This document shows, in pieces, positions 1 to 11,954 of a stretch of DNA of 64,000 nucleotides (position 1 is its first letter; each line of letters starts with the position of its first letter). Where the stretch lies: NCBI GenBank assembly GCA_958496175.1, contig OY292278.1:6262001-6326000 (forward strand). Direction: 5' to 3'. The stretch is from Sisyra terminalis. Its lineage: Eukaryota; Arthropoda; Insecta; Neuroptera; Sisyridae. The notes below the pieces were generated by a model. It was not told where the DNA came from and ran no database searches. It was given only the letters and a program-made list of their open reading frames with translations. Made by a program: the position numbers and the translations under genes.

Positions 1-1599
1 GAATATCGTCCGGAGTATTTAAAGCCAATAACAATAAAAAAATTCTATTCCTTAGAGAATATAAAAAAATTGAGTCAAGCATTATTTGTAGATGTTCAAT
101 AGTCTTTAGTCTTTAATTCTATCAAAAATCTTTTATTCTTTTTAATATTTGTTGAATAAAACATAAAAAAACTAAATGCCTTTCAGACCATATTGGAGAC
201 AATCATAAGTGTTGCCAAGAAATATTAATTCCTTTTTAAATTATCGAAATGTTAGCCAAATATAATTTACCAGTAATTTCAATATCGCTTTGTGAATAAT
301 TAAGTCGAACGAGTCATATTGAAAAGTAATCGATATACTCCAAATTATTAACGAATTAATAATTAATTTTTTTCTTCAGTTCATTTCATTTCATTACAAC
401 TACAAGCAGCCTTAATTAAAATTTCAGGTGCTCGCTTTTATATTCCCATGCATTCATGCATCATCCTTGTTCTCCCATATCAACAGGCGTTCCTATTTCA
501 AATTAACATACATCCCGAGAGATAATAATCATAATAATAAACAATAATTATCCGAGTAATATAGCCACCACTTTTAATTATTATAAATTCTTATTGAATT
601 TTCGCGCCAAACATTTTTCCTTAATTAATTTCAAATATGGTTTTTACTAGATATGAACGGAGAAAGAGAAGAGAGCAGCAATGAAAAGCAAAAAAAAAAA
701 AAAAAACTAAAGAGGAAATAACGATAGCGCAACATTTCCGTATAACGATCATTAATGGGATCATTCCTTTTTACAAGTATTGTGTGTTTTCTTCTGGAAA
801 ATGAAGGAAACGAAACGAACCTGAGGCGGGATCTGGCATTCGTTTTGGCTTGAATTTATTTATTGGAATAAATTTGATATTGATTTATATTTGGACGAAA
901 AGTTTCGTTTCATATACGGGAATGTTTCGTTTGGTTTTCCTTTAGTTTAGTTTTTTTTTGTGCTGGAGGATATTTCTGTTTTCCATTCACGGAATCGAGA
1001 GCTTTAGCTAGTGCGATACATACCTGAAGATCGTGTGAATAATGTTTTCGACACGCAATCTATAAATTTTTATGTTGGAACACTGACAAAATCCAACATG
1101 CTTGCGCATAAAAAGTGGGATCGCAAATATACAAAAAAAAAATGGGGAGAAGAAAACAGGATGTAATTTCTCTCATGTCTAGGACTTGAAGATATTTATT
1201 TAGGTTCAAGAAAGATGAATTATTCTTTCACTTGTATTTTAAACGAAAATTGATTCCCGTAGATTTACTGATTTGTTTTTTGAATAAAATTTTCATTTTT
1301 TAAATTTTTATTCCTATTTAAAGAGCAGATTGTTACTCAAAAATTGTATAAAAGTGCCTGAGAATTGATTAGAAAATGTAATGAAAAGGTTTAATTTTTG
1401 TGCCAATTTTTTGGCTTTGATAACAAATACTAGTCGATTACACTGATCAACAAAATTTTGTAACAAGAAAAGTAGGCAGTAATTTCGAAATATTTACCTA
1501 ATCTCTCCAGAAAATCATATGTATATTAATTTGCGTAGGTCTAGTTTCCGTTATATTTTGTAACAATATCTGTAGTGTTATGGATATTTTGGGAATACA
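1..1599. other. A/T-rich sequence, nothing recognised
   Basis: No coding frame, RNA gene or clear repeat was found. A possible minus-strand splice donor (TTCAG|GTATGT) near 1020 is not supported by any coding exon. Confidence 0.6.
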
Positions 1600-2135
1600 A
1601 TATAAAATTGAAGAGTGGCGTTTATTTATTGATGCTTCAAAAACAAGCTTAAAGGCAGTTTTGTTACAATGGTAATAATCTTCCTTCTGTACCAGTAGGT
1701 TATGGTGCTAACTTGAAAGAATCCCATGAAACAATGAAATTTCTTTTAGAAAAGATTAAATATGACGAACATAAAATGAAAATTTACGGAGATTTAAAAG
1801 TTGTTACCCTTTTATTAGGATTGCAACTTGGGTATATAAAATTTTGTTGTTTTTTTTGTGAATGAGATAGTAGGGATAGAGAAAACCATAACGCTAAAAA
1901 AAATGGCGCACCAGATTTCTTACTCCAGGAATAAAAAATGTAAGACATGCTCCATTAGTCCAACCAAAAGATATATTTTTACCACCTCTCCATATAAAAC
2001 TTGGCTTGATGAAAAATTTTGTGAAAGCAATGGAGACAAATAGCGCTAGATTTCAATACCTAAAAGAAAAATTCCCTAAAATCAGTGACGCTAAGAATTA
2101 AAGTGTGTTTGTAGGTCTTCAAATCATGCAAGTGA
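1600..2135 (+). pseudogene. Decayed copy of a multicopy arthropod repeat-associated protein
   Basis: Successive frames on the plus strand read EWRLFIDASKTSLKAVLL, GYGANLKESHETMKFLLEK, KYDEHKMKIYGDLKVVTLLL, LGLQLGYIKFC, then NSARFQYLKEKFPKISDAK and SVFVGLQIMQVIKDH. I recognise this block order from many predicted proteins repeated in insect genomes (normally containing GLMKNFVKAM and EGVFVGPQI); its biochemical role is unknown to me. Several frameshifts and stops show it is dead. The open frame at 1858-2043 is an off-frame shadow. Confidence 0.6.
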
Positions 2136-2814
2136 TAAAAGATCATATTAGGTGTAGATATTCTTTTTAGATTTGCTATTAGTAGTACTATATGAAAATT
2201 TTTATTTTTCTTATTTCTTTTACGAAAAACATAATCATACTTAAAAACACTATTTTGTCAACTTTAAAATGACACATTTAATAAACTGTGGCTTAGAATA
2301 AAATATTTGTATGTAATAATCAATTAATTTTCAAAAAATATTTATAAATATCTAAAAAGATATATTCAATTGCGTATACCTTCAGTAGGTATACCTATCG
2401 TGAACCAAATAATCCATAAATTAATCAATATCTATACATAAAAAAATATCGTCAAGTTCAATAAAGTCGGTCTTAATTATGACTTAAACAGTAAAACAGT
2501 AAAAAGTTATCAAAACCTCGCGTCAAAATACCAGAAGTAAGGGATCTAGATTTAGAATATTAGTAGAAACCCCATTTCATTGTCTCGATTCCCGAATGAA
2601 CCTTTTTCTCAAAACTATTACACTGCTGCAATGTACAAAACTACTGCGAAATTAAAATTTGTTCAATTGCACGAAACCCAGTTCCTCCATAATTCATTGT
2701 GTACCTAAGCACTTATTATAAAAATATCTGAATTTCAACTATATAATTAAACCATTTTCTTTTAATTCACCGAATTTTTCGCTACTTGATATTCGCTCAA
2801 TAATATATTTATTT
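2136..2814. other. A/T-rich spacer, nothing recognised
   Basis: No open frames of note and no recognised repeat. Confidence 0.5.
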
Positions 2815-3795
2815 GTGAGTACGTATTTCGGTATATCAGGTTTACAATATGTGAAAGCCAAAAAACTTAATTTTCATTTATAAACTTAATTTAACCATCT
2901 TCAGATATATCTATCAGAGCTTAAATTTTTAAGCAGACCTAAAGTTTTTGTTTCTAATATTAAACCAACTTTTTTTATAATAAAGGGTAATTACGATTCG
3001 TTTTTAACGGTACTTTGATTATGAAATTTGATATTTCGATTGGTTATTAGACGTTATGCTGTACAAACTTGGCTATATTTTTTCATTCTTTTAGGGAAGG
3101 AGTTATCGAAAACCCTTTCTTATTATATATTTGCATCGTATAAGAAAACCACTTCCCAAATTTAATTGACATAAATATGCATTTATATTGGAAAATATAA
3201 TGGTAGAACGAAAAAAGTTAATACCTTTATTTTGATTATCATGAATATGAAAGCAATTCGATTTCGCAGATTTGGACGTTGTACATACAAAATTGTTGGA
3301 AATAGGTGGAAAGCGTGGAAGTAAAATTGAAATATTTTATTTATTTTCAATAACAATAATTGGTTTTCAAATTTTTCTAAATACCGAAGCAAAATAAGTT
3401 TGGAAGATTAAATATTTTAATTGTTAATGAAATATATGACCAAAAATTGCCCCCTTATTGCTTTTCAGCAAAATATATGCTTGCTCCAGGCCACAATCAT
3501 TGTTCATAAAAATTAGATTTTAAAAAGTTTGATTGTTGAAAAACAAGCAAAAATTAAAAATCGCCTATTTGGTATTTGGTATAACTACCTACTATGGTAC
3601 ATAAACTTTCATACTAATTAAGTGAAATGACATTATTTAAAATGCTGTTGTTAAAATGATTTAACAAAAACAGAAACTTATTATTAATTAATTATTTATT
3701 TGTTAACTACACTTTTTAAATTTAAAATTTCGATTGTTGATTACCTCTACATTTTCTCATACAAACTTAGTCACCCTTTTTACTTTTTTAGGGTA
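2815..3795. repeat. About 1-kb dispersed repeat, copy 1 (Helitron-like)
   Basis: Matches 11955-12940 along its length. Shared landmarks are GGTTTACAATATGTGAAA, AATTGTTGGAAATAGGTGGA (AATTGTTAGAAATAGGTGGA in copy 2) and AATTTCGATTGTTGATTA. Copy 2 ends in a Helitron-like terminus, which this copy lacks. It contains an internal partial repetition (TTTCGATTG...TTTAGGG blocks at about 3030 and 3725). Confidence 0.75.
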
Positions 3796-4042
3796 GGAAT
3801 TTTCAAAAACAAAAATTCTTATCAGATGTCTACTTCTTAAAAGGAATACATCGAATATTAAAATTTCATCAGTCAGAGAGAATATATGAATACAAGATTT
3901 TATGTATGCACGGTTTTAAAAACTTATATACTTTAAGTTTTATTACTTTTATGATTATTACTTCTACTATTACTTTTTTCGCTTAAATTTCTTTATTGAG
4001 CAGCTCTAAGGGTCTATTAACAACAGTTTTGTAAAAAAAATA

Positions 4043-4125
4043 GTTTACTACTGTAAGATTCGAACCCACATCTTTTTAATTAGGAACATCAGAATGTCAG
4101 ATACGTAAGCCATTACACTATTAAC
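4043..4125 (-). pseudogene. tRNA-like sequence (tRNA relic or SINE head)
   Basis: On the minus strand it starts GTTAATAGTGTAATGGCTTA, with a box-A-like TAGTGTAATGG, and 50 bases on has box B GGTTCGAATCT before TACAGTAGTAAAC. Acceptor-stem pairing is poor (about 4 of 7) and spacing is long. It therefore looks like a decayed tRNA or tRNA-derived SINE rather than a working tRNA. Confidence 0.45.
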
Positions 4126-4439
4126 ATCAACTGTTAGTTTTGTATATATAAACGTTTATATTTCAAAGAGGTAAGTTTTTAGACTTTAAATTGAATGTAC
4201 TGTGCTTTTTGTCAGTTCAACTAAAAACATTTTTACAGATTATTTTCTATCTTTAAATTACCTTCCTAATGATATATAACTCGCCTTTCTAAAATAAAAA
4301 GTTTTTGTTTCATCCCTAGAGAATACCTTCCCTTATTTTTTTTAAGGAATGATAAGTAGACTTTCATATGTGAGAAATCGAGTTGCATCTTAGTGCTAAA
4401 TTTTATTAAATTCGGTTGTTCCGTTCTTTAGTTAAATCG

Positions 4440-4470
4440 GGACACACGGACAGACAGACAGACAAAAATT
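4440..4470 (+). repeat. Short CAGA-rich tandem run in repeat sequence
   Basis: GGGACACACGGACAGACAGA, continuing with two more GACA units, preceded by TTCGGTTGTTCCGTTCTTTA. This phrase is a common piece of insect transposable elements and suggests 3.96-4.56 kb is also repeat-derived. Confidence 0.55.
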
Positions 4471-4565
4471 TAAAAAATGTTTAATTTGGGTTAAAAATCG
4501 GGTTCAAAATCGAAATGTAGACAGACGTTAGAATTTTATATATTCGTATAGATTAAACGTAAGCA

Positions 4566-5200
4566 GACACGTGGGATGAACGTTTCGTAAATCCGATGGC
4601 TAAGTGGAAATATCCCGAACAACCCTTGCAAGAAGCACTCCAGAAGTTAGTCAAGGAACACGACTAGCACGACCGCGATCATCAGCTTTGGCAAATACAA
4701 CACAACAATACACCAGGAAGACTTAAAAGGATGAGTTAGCAGCATTGAACACGACTTACGTAAACGAACATACTGTCGAAAAGGGAGTCCTGAATGCGGC
4801 TAATGTTACCCCCTGAGGTTCGTTTATCGCAAGCTAACGCTGCAAGCTCGATACGTGCAAAGGCGGATGTATTAGTAATGGAGACATAGTATCGCTGATG
4901 GTGGGAATCCCAATCCCAGTTCCAATCCCATCCGTCGAATCCGGGACGAAGACGAAGTCGAGTGAAACGGAAGTGAGCGATGTGTGAGACAACCGCGATA
5001 CGAGATGCAAGTCGTAGATAATTTGTTACCTCATCTCCATTTTCATCATCCCTTGCAAATATCGATATGATCATTGAATGCGCATAATGGGAGTGGAGAT
5101 AAAGGGAAGATGTTTTGTTTAAGGTTCCTGTTTTGATTAATTCGGGGAATGTAGCGTCAAATGGAACCGAAGCGTGAATGATACATTTGATAATGCGGTT
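4566..5200 (+). other. G/C-rich island with exon-like reading frame; unassigned
   Basis: Base composition jumps to near 50 % G/C. On the plus strand an open frame (4566-4667) following AAGCAG reads TWDERFVNPMAKWKYPEQP then LQEALQKLVKEHD and a stop, looking like a genuine terminal coding exon. On the minus strand 4736-5074 is also open (112 codons) but has no recognisable domain. It may be a terminal exon plus 3' UTR of an unknown gene, or captured DNA next to the repeats upstream. I do not recognise the product. Confidence 0.35.
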
Positions 5201-5764
5201 TGTGTTCGGTAATTCATCATCGTGTCGCTTTTCTTAATATAAAAACGTATTATTTTACATGAAACTCTCATCACTTGGGTTTCACTGGTATCGTCTCAGT
5301 AAATACGCCAAGAATTTGACACAGTTATTGTCAGTGGAATTTCATTGAAATTTAAGTGAAAACCTTTTTGGTGGGAACATTTTCTTTCAATGCATTTAAT
5401 ATCTGGAATAAAAATTTAATCAATTCCTGAATGAATTGAAAATTCTTAAAGAAGACACGAATTATCACCAATGAGTTGAAAAATGATAAATTTACAATAT
5501 ACAGGGGAGGATTCATAAATTTCAAGTTTTTATTTTTTAACTTTCTACCCTTAAAATCATTCTATTTACTACAGTATGAATTAATTTCAATTTCAGACTT
5601 TTTGATTAATATTTAAAGGTCACCATAAAATTTCAAAGTTTGAAAGCTATAGGTAAAATCATGTTTATGATTAACTTATGATGAATGCTGAGGAGTAACA
5701 GTTCTTACAGGACGCAGCACGGAGGAATTCTTAGGAGAAGCCTCCATTAAAAGAAGAAGAAGGT
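5201..5764. other. Spacer, nothing recognised
   Basis: Mostly A/T-rich sequence. A short G/C-richer patch at 5690-5760 (CAGGACGCAGCACGGAGGA) has no coding frame. Confidence 0.45.
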
Positions 5765-5768
5765 TTAA

Positions 5769-6648
5769 GGGGGTATTCTGGTCTAGAAATTACAAAAAAA
5801 TTTTTTTTGCATATTTTTAAAGTTTAGACATTCAAAAATATGATCCTAAAAGGATTTTTCAAAATTCGAATTATTTTCGGAGATACAGCCGATTTAGATG
5901 CAAACGAAATTAGAATTGACCGCTCTGAATTACGACCTTCTGCTGCTGAAAAAGAAGGTAGAACAGCTCGATTAGCTGAAAGTACTTCTCAAGACCTGAA
6001 TTATGAGAAGGACGAAGGCCCAATATATGGATCTGGAATTGCCGATGGATGCAAAGTGAGTATTACATATTATTTTCAGAGTTATTCCATTAGAATTGAT
6101 TCCTAAACTCTAAACGCGTTTTTCTCTAAACTACTTTTTTTCAGGTGGTTGACATGATATTTCAAGTTCTACTTAACCGATTCCTTCGAAATTTGGTATA
6201 TATCTTGTTTATACAACTCTCCATTGCGTCTGTTTTGGATTGTAAAAAAAAAATGATTTTAAGTATTTTTAAAAAATTTGGAAAGGTCGAAAAAATTGGG
6301 TAAAAAAAATTTTTTTTTCAAGTGGACGCCATTTTGTTATTTTGTATTTTTTTTTTTTTGAAAATGGTTAACCCGATAGCGACATCTTTATTAATGAAAA
6401 ATTTGTTTGATTTTTGTGTTTTAGATCTTTACAAGGGTTGAAATAATGTCAACTAGGACGCACCGTTTTTTTTTGAAGCCCCCACTCCATCGGTGTGTAT
6501 CTCGGCGAATTTTGGTTTTTTTCTAGTTATTTTATTTTATATTCTCAAAAAGCCAAAAAAAAGATATAAAAAATATATAGTGAAGGTGTTTTTAATTTTT
6601 TTTATCTTACTTGAAAAAATGCCTAAAATTCAGGATTATAATACCCCC
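5769..6648. mobile_element. 880-bp TTAA-flanked element carrying an exon-like segment
   Basis: Perfect ends GGGGGTATT and AATACCCCC between TTAA at 5765-5768 and 6649-6652. It contains AACGCGTTTTTCTC, the reverse of the motif shared with the other TTAA elements. The interior includes a G/C-richer open segment bounded by splice-like signals (5889-6055). No transposase seen. Confidence 0.75.
5889..6055 (+). pseudogene. Exon-like coding segment inside a TTAA element; product not recognised
   Basis: The open frame reads DLDANEIRIDRSELRPSAAE, then KEGRTARLAESTSQDLNYEK, then DEGPIYGSGIADGCK, unlike the surrounding A/T-rich noise. It is preceded by an acceptor-like GAGATACAG and followed by a near-perfect donor, AAA|GTGAGT. 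A 167-nt exon with the frame entering after one base is implied. I do not recognise the protein. It could be a captured host exon, a relic of the element's own gene, or chance. The Met at 5840 upstream lies in intron-like sequence and is not a credible start. Confidence 0.4.
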
Positions 6649-7179
6649 TTAAAGGTACCAAAAAAGTATTCAAAGCCTGAGAATTAACAACCACTTTAGG
6701 AATTCAGGAACCCAATGATAGATACTTTTGTAGCCGAATACCCAATCGATACAAAACCTCCTGTATTGATTGTTAAGCTCTACAAATTTATAAAATATTC
6801 AAAGGACTAGGATCAAAAATAATCGATTAAAACTTAATTTATTACATGCGACTTCCATCAACCATCCATCAATGTGAGAAACTCAACTTTAGGCTTTGTA
6901 CTACGATGGACTCGGCGTAAAAGATTGTAATTAAAATAATATCAATCAAAAATTCAATGTCTAAGAAATTAGTTTTAGTTCCAACTAGTGATAGGAAGTT
7001 AATATTTGATGGAGTTTTTGATATCTTCATTATAAAGAGTTAAGTTCTACAAAATTTTACACGAAATATTACTAAAAATTTATTAATCTTTGGAACTTTC
7101 CCTGATAAGAAAATATAGTTAACTAATAAATAAATCATTTGGCCCTTGATTTTTCCTGAAATGCCAATAATTTTCAGAA

Positions 7180-8340
7180 ATATCAACAACATAAAACGAT
7201 TTTTGAAAATGTAAATTTTTGCATGTTTTCAACCGTTATTTTTACGTAAACTAACGCACATATAGGAAACTATTAAAGAACCTTAATTGCAGGAAATTTT
7301 CTCAGCTTCCATTTGAATAATAAATTTGTTTTTGTGTTTATAACGGTTTCAAAGTAAAAATAAAAAAGATAGAGTTACTTTGTAAAAGTTACGGTTAAGA
7401 TGTTTTCGGGAAATCCAAAGAAAATCACTAGGAAATATACTTTCATAAAAAAATATTTTATATCAAGATTAATGTAATTTTCTATAAAATATTTAAGCAA
7501 AGCTTTTCCATGACATGTAAAGCTTTTCGATCCTTAAAATTGATCAAAAAACATTCAAAATTTTCGATACTCTGCATAGTTTTTAATGGATAATATTATA
7601 TATAAGTCTTTGAGATTCAATTAAAAAATTATTTTATTACAACGCGTTTCAAGAGTTTTTGACCGTCATCATCAGGTAATAATAGTAATAATAATTATTA
7701 TTTTGTCAATTTTAAACAAATTTAATATAGATAGTTTGTTTTATATCATGATTTTATTTCATGATTATCTCATAGTTTTTATTCGTATAAATAAAAATAC
7801 CTTTAATCTACATTTTCCCCATAAAATGTAAATCCAAAAGATCAAAAAGTATTATGTCTTTGACACATTAATGATTCAAATTTGGTCGATAGAATCAAAA
7901 ATATTCCTATATTTGCTTTACACTTTGGCCATTAAATAAAGACTGATGAATATTTTTTTCAAAACTGTCGTATTAAAATACGTGATTTTTCCTGCAGGTG
8001 AAACTATTGAAAAGCAGGAATTCTATAATAAAGTTGCATTTATTGTTTGTTAGTTTTTGATCCAAAAGTAATGAAATTGATGATATTGTAGTACAAGATA
8101 TCACTTTCAAAGATCCATTTTGATTTTTAGCCGAAACTTATGCATTTGTTAAGAGATCAAAATTTTCGCTATATGTAATGTACGATCTGTTCTCATGAAA
8201 AAGAACACCAGTGCTTTCAACATAAATTTCCGGCCAAACTTTGGCATTCATGAAAATTTGGTTAAGAACCTTTTTTGTAGCAAGTATCTTCAGCTTTCAT
8301 TTTGATTAACACTTTTTACATGGATTTAGCACGGTTCAAA
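7180..8340. repeat. Solitary copy related to the 17-20.7 kb satellite
   Basis: Contains the satellite landmarks GGAAATTTTCTCAGCTTCCA, TCTATAAAATATTTAAGC plus AAAGCTTTTCCATGACATG (B-type half), CCATAAAATGTAAATC and GACTGATGAATATTTTTTTC. It is more diverged than the array copies. A hammerhead-like motif (7634-7682) sits within it, embedded in sequence that is not part of the array. Confidence 0.65.
7634..7682 (-). ncRNA. Hammerhead-like motif with long stem I, weak stem II
   Basis: Minus strand: TTATTAC, CTGATGA, a degenerate stem II region, GAAA, CGCG stem III (ACG/CGT), T as cleavage base, and return GTAATAA. The 7-bp stem I is perfect. Stem II cannot form a convincing helix, so this copy is probably inactive. 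Confidence 0.4.
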
Positions 8341-9046
8341 AGTTATAATGAAAAAATATATTTTTTTTCGAATTTGGTGGAAATCATGTTTTGGACCTAA
8401 TCTATCATTAGATTAAAAAATTGGCATCGACGTCCTTTTTGGGGAGTGGATATGCTTGAACGACTGTACTTAAGAAAAAATTGCTGTAAAAATTTCCCCG
8501 AATTACAATGATAAATATCAACAAATGTCAACCACTTGTAAATGTGGCGAAATAAAAAGGTCAATTCACAATTGCATTAAGACGTCCTACAGGGAATAAT
8601 TCATTCTGTTTAAGTTTCAAAGTTTCCCCTATATTTTTTTTTCTCTCTATCCCATCCCAAATTCTTCATTCGTTTGCCAAACGGAAAAAACACCTGTAGT
8701 AATTTATTTTCCCTTGCCAATTGACGACTTTTTGCCCGGATCGATACATTTCTACCAAAAGACGAAAAAAAAAGCAATTAGTTCAACTATTTGATAATTT
8801 TATTATGATGTCAATTATGTGATATATATTTTCATATTTTTTTTTCGAGATAATTTATTATTTTACTTGTTATAAGGGATGAAATATGAGGGGTGAAAGC
8901 TTTCAGTTTCTGTGTATAAAATATAAATTATACTTAGGAATATTAGTGAAATAAATTACGTACAAAACTTGATTACGGGGTGCGAAAATTTTCGTGGGTA
9001 AAAGTCGTTCGACGTAAATCACAAGCAAATCTAATTTAACGTTAGA

Positions 9047-9181
9047 TCAAATATTATACACATAATATGTCAGCAATTTTCGAAGCATTGCCTTGTACTG
9101 GAAACTGATGGTTTTCTCAATGTCGTAATCGTCCTCGACATACGGCGGTACTATCCCTATTCCGACAAAAGCCGGATAGAT
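9047..9181 (-). CDS. Possible orphan terminal exon; product not recognised
   Basis: After a textbook acceptor (TTTTCTTCACAG, AG at 9183-9182) the minus strand is open for 44 codons to TGA at 9049-9047. It starts IYPAFVGIGIVPPYVEDDYD, then IEKTISFQYKAMLRKLLTYY. Composition is much less A/T-rich than neighbours and residue content looks protein-like, with no internal stop. No upstream partner exon was found nearby. It could instead be a fragment of an unrecognised element. The overlapping plus-strand frames at 9184-9508 are weaker. Confidence 0.35.
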   Translation of the reverse strand: MYPAFVGIGIVPPYVEDDYDIEKTISFQYKAMLRKLLTYYVYNI

Positions 9182-10840
9182 CTGTGAAGAAAATCACTCC
9201 AACTCCTCACTGCTTGGGAAATCTTCACTCACGTTCACGTTTCCGTTGGAAATTGAATGGCGTCGTTCATGACGATTTTCCTCAGCGTATGTTCCCACTC
9301 ATCTTCTCATCTCTATTGCATTTTGCAACAGTTTGTATATTACAATCTCGTTTATCGTTGCATATACAGTAAGACGTGCCGACGAAAATCGGTGCATTGC
9401 ATCGGTGCAATCGTTGCACTCCACCGAAATGATTCCCTTATTAAACAAATGGAGCATCCACCAGAAGAAATCATCCCTGTACCATCATCTCAAAACGGGA
9501 TTGTTTAATTAAACATCCATTTCAAAACGCTCAGTGCTTTTCTTTCATTTCTCCTACGTGAACCACTTTTCCCCCAACAAAAATTATATTATGAAAATAA
9601 ATTTACATGGATCGTTCTCTTCGAGAACTCATATTTATGACAAAAGGAAATTCCATCGGACCATAAAAATGATTGCATCGTATGAACCCAAAGTATTCGT
9701 GTTTACGACGATTTTATTTTTACATGTTTCAAGATAAATTTTCGTTGTCTTCTTGTGCTTTGCTCTATTTTATTCTGCAATATTTAAATTGTGTTCGTTT
9801 TTATTTATTCGATTTGCCTCCAATGTGTTAGTTTGATACAATCGTAATGTCTATTTTTCGGAATAAAAAATTAGACTTTTATAGTGCCAATAAATATTAG
9901 TTGTGTGACACAAACGCTAGCACATTTCTTGCTTCTTTAATCGTAAATATATTTTCAAATATTTAACTAGAACTTTCTTCGAAACATCATCCAAAAAATT
10001 CAATGAATATCTCGTGAAACGATAGAATTATACAAAAAAACAGCTCACAATAATGGTGTGGATCTGTTATTTTATGAGAAAAGTTGTATTGTTGAGCGAT
10101 AAAGTTTCCAAATTCATACGAAAATTTGATTTATTTAAGTGCAAGGGAATATCTGTTTTTGACCTAAATTGAGAATATTTGTTACATTTTCAACTTGAGA
10201 TAAAAGAAAATATGTCAATTCAAATTTTCCGGTACAACATCTAAAGCATAAAAGAATATTTTCTGAATAAAATACACCGAAAAGAAAACAGAAAAATACT
10301 TAACGATTATTTGTAGTCAAACTGAAACTTTTTAAGTTCTATAAAAAAATCAACATTATTGAAAAGTGTAAGTATTACATTTGTTGGACACTTTAGTGAA
10401 TTTTCCAGCGACAATCGTTAATTAATTATGATGAAATTGAAGGTTGAGAACACAATAATTTAAAAACTAAAAGTTAATTAAAAATACCCAAAGATAAAAG
10501 TAGAAATTCATGTTTTAAAATCTGAAACTTTTTGGAACTAATAGACGACTAAAAAACTTTTTTCTCATCCAGTTTTTGAGCTTCTGCATACTAAAATTCA
10601 TGTAAAACCAAACGATCATTACTACTTGCTATAGCTCCTAAACTATTTCTTTACCACACGACCAATTGTTGGTAAAGATATTATTTAAAAAAAAATTATT
10701 AAAGGAGGTACATTAGATCAAAATATATTTTTTCAAAGTCCTGTTTTACAAAAAAATAGGCCAGGATTTTCAAAGAAAATTTCCTCTCAACTTTATCAAT
10801 GAAAAAAAATGTTATTTTTTTTTAAATTTCTAAGCAATAT
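9182..10840. other. Spacer; short plus-strand ORFs without support
   Basis: The first 330 bp is relatively G/C-rich with overlapping open frames (9184-9372, 9257-9508) that show no domain. The rest is A/T-rich with nothing recognised. Confidence 0.4.
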
Positions 10841-10849
10841 AGTAATTGT

Positions 10850-11315
10850 ACCTTTTGTAGTACTAAAAAGTTTATCTAATAAAGTTTGTCTTTATCTATC
10901 AGGAGTTGATTATTGTACTTTAATATTTAACAACATTTTCTTGTGCTTTATCGATTAACTTTCAAATGGCAGTCAAATAGAATCATTTCATAGCTTTTGC
11001 AATAAAAGAAATTTTCGTCATTTGGACTTAACTCCAAAGTTACTTTATAAAGCTAATTGTTTTATGGATGGCAATACTTAATAATATAATAATTAATCCT
11101 CTTCTATTACTAAAAAGCTTGCTAAGCAAAATTTGCCTGATTCACTTTAGGGATGATTTTTGTACTCTTCTATTAGTACAACATTCTCTTGTGCTATATC
11201 GATTTACTATCATTAAATGGCAGTTAAATCGAAAAATATCAAAGCTTTTGCGATTGAAAAAATATTCGTTATTTTGGTTTATGGTTGCATTTTACTCCAA
11301 AGTTAATTTATAATT
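10850..11315 (+). repeat. Two-unit tandem repeat, about 235 bp each
   Basis: Units at about 10850-11060 and 11095-11315 share ACTAAAAAG, TTGATT/TGATTT-TTGTACT, CATTTTCTTGTGCTTTATCG (CATTCTCTTGTGCTATATCG), AATGGCAGTCAAAT (AATGGCAGTTAAAT), AAGCTTTTGC and ACTCCAAAGTTA. The open frame at 11068-11313 is part of the second unit, not a gene. Confidence 0.7.
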
Positions 11316-11954
11316 CTATTTTTCACCCTTTCCTGCCTTAGAGCCGAAATAATTCTACTATTTATGTCTAAAGGAACTTGTTTCCCAAAAGCAAAGCTTA
11401 AAAAGGTTATACTTTTGAAAGTTATACCAACGTTATTACAAGTTTATACCAAAGGTTATATCCTTGAAAGATACCAAATCCAATATCTTTTATATGGGGA
11501 CTAAAGTTGAACCTTTATTATGTTTTTCAAACTTCACCAAGTCATTAAAAATTTGGAGGTCATTTACAGGTGTCGTATTAACCACCGGCTTTGTAAACTA
11601 GTATCTTCCATAAACAACTATAACAAATATGCCGATAATTTTAATGTCTTCTGCTTCTTTAAATTTTTATCTCAAGTCAGTACTTTTAATGTATTATTAG
11701 CATTCGCCATCAAAATTGTACGATGCATTTCGGCAAAGGTTTTCAATGAAATAAAGTTTTTAAAACAAGAAGTATTCTTTAATTTTTTTTAATAGTTTGA
11801 CTATTAAATAGACTGATGAATAGTATAAAATAGTTTACGAACCCGTAAACATACAAAAATTTGAAGTATAACCCCAATAGTATTTTTCTTACGCCTACAG
11901 ATTGCTTTGAAATTGAAAGATTAAAAGCTAAAGTGAAAATTAAACTCACTCACA
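11316..11954. other. Spacer, nothing recognised
   Basis: A/T-rich. The ORF at 11520-11792 has no domain. Confidence 0.4.

Noticed and set aside
4043..4125. Functional tRNA gene
   Set aside because: The acceptor stem has several mismatches, and the spacing between boxes does not give a clean cloverleaf.
4736..5074. 112-codon minus-strand ORF as a gene
   Set aside because: It is open because of the G/C-rich composition; no domain, no splice context, and the opposite strand has an equally plausible coding end.
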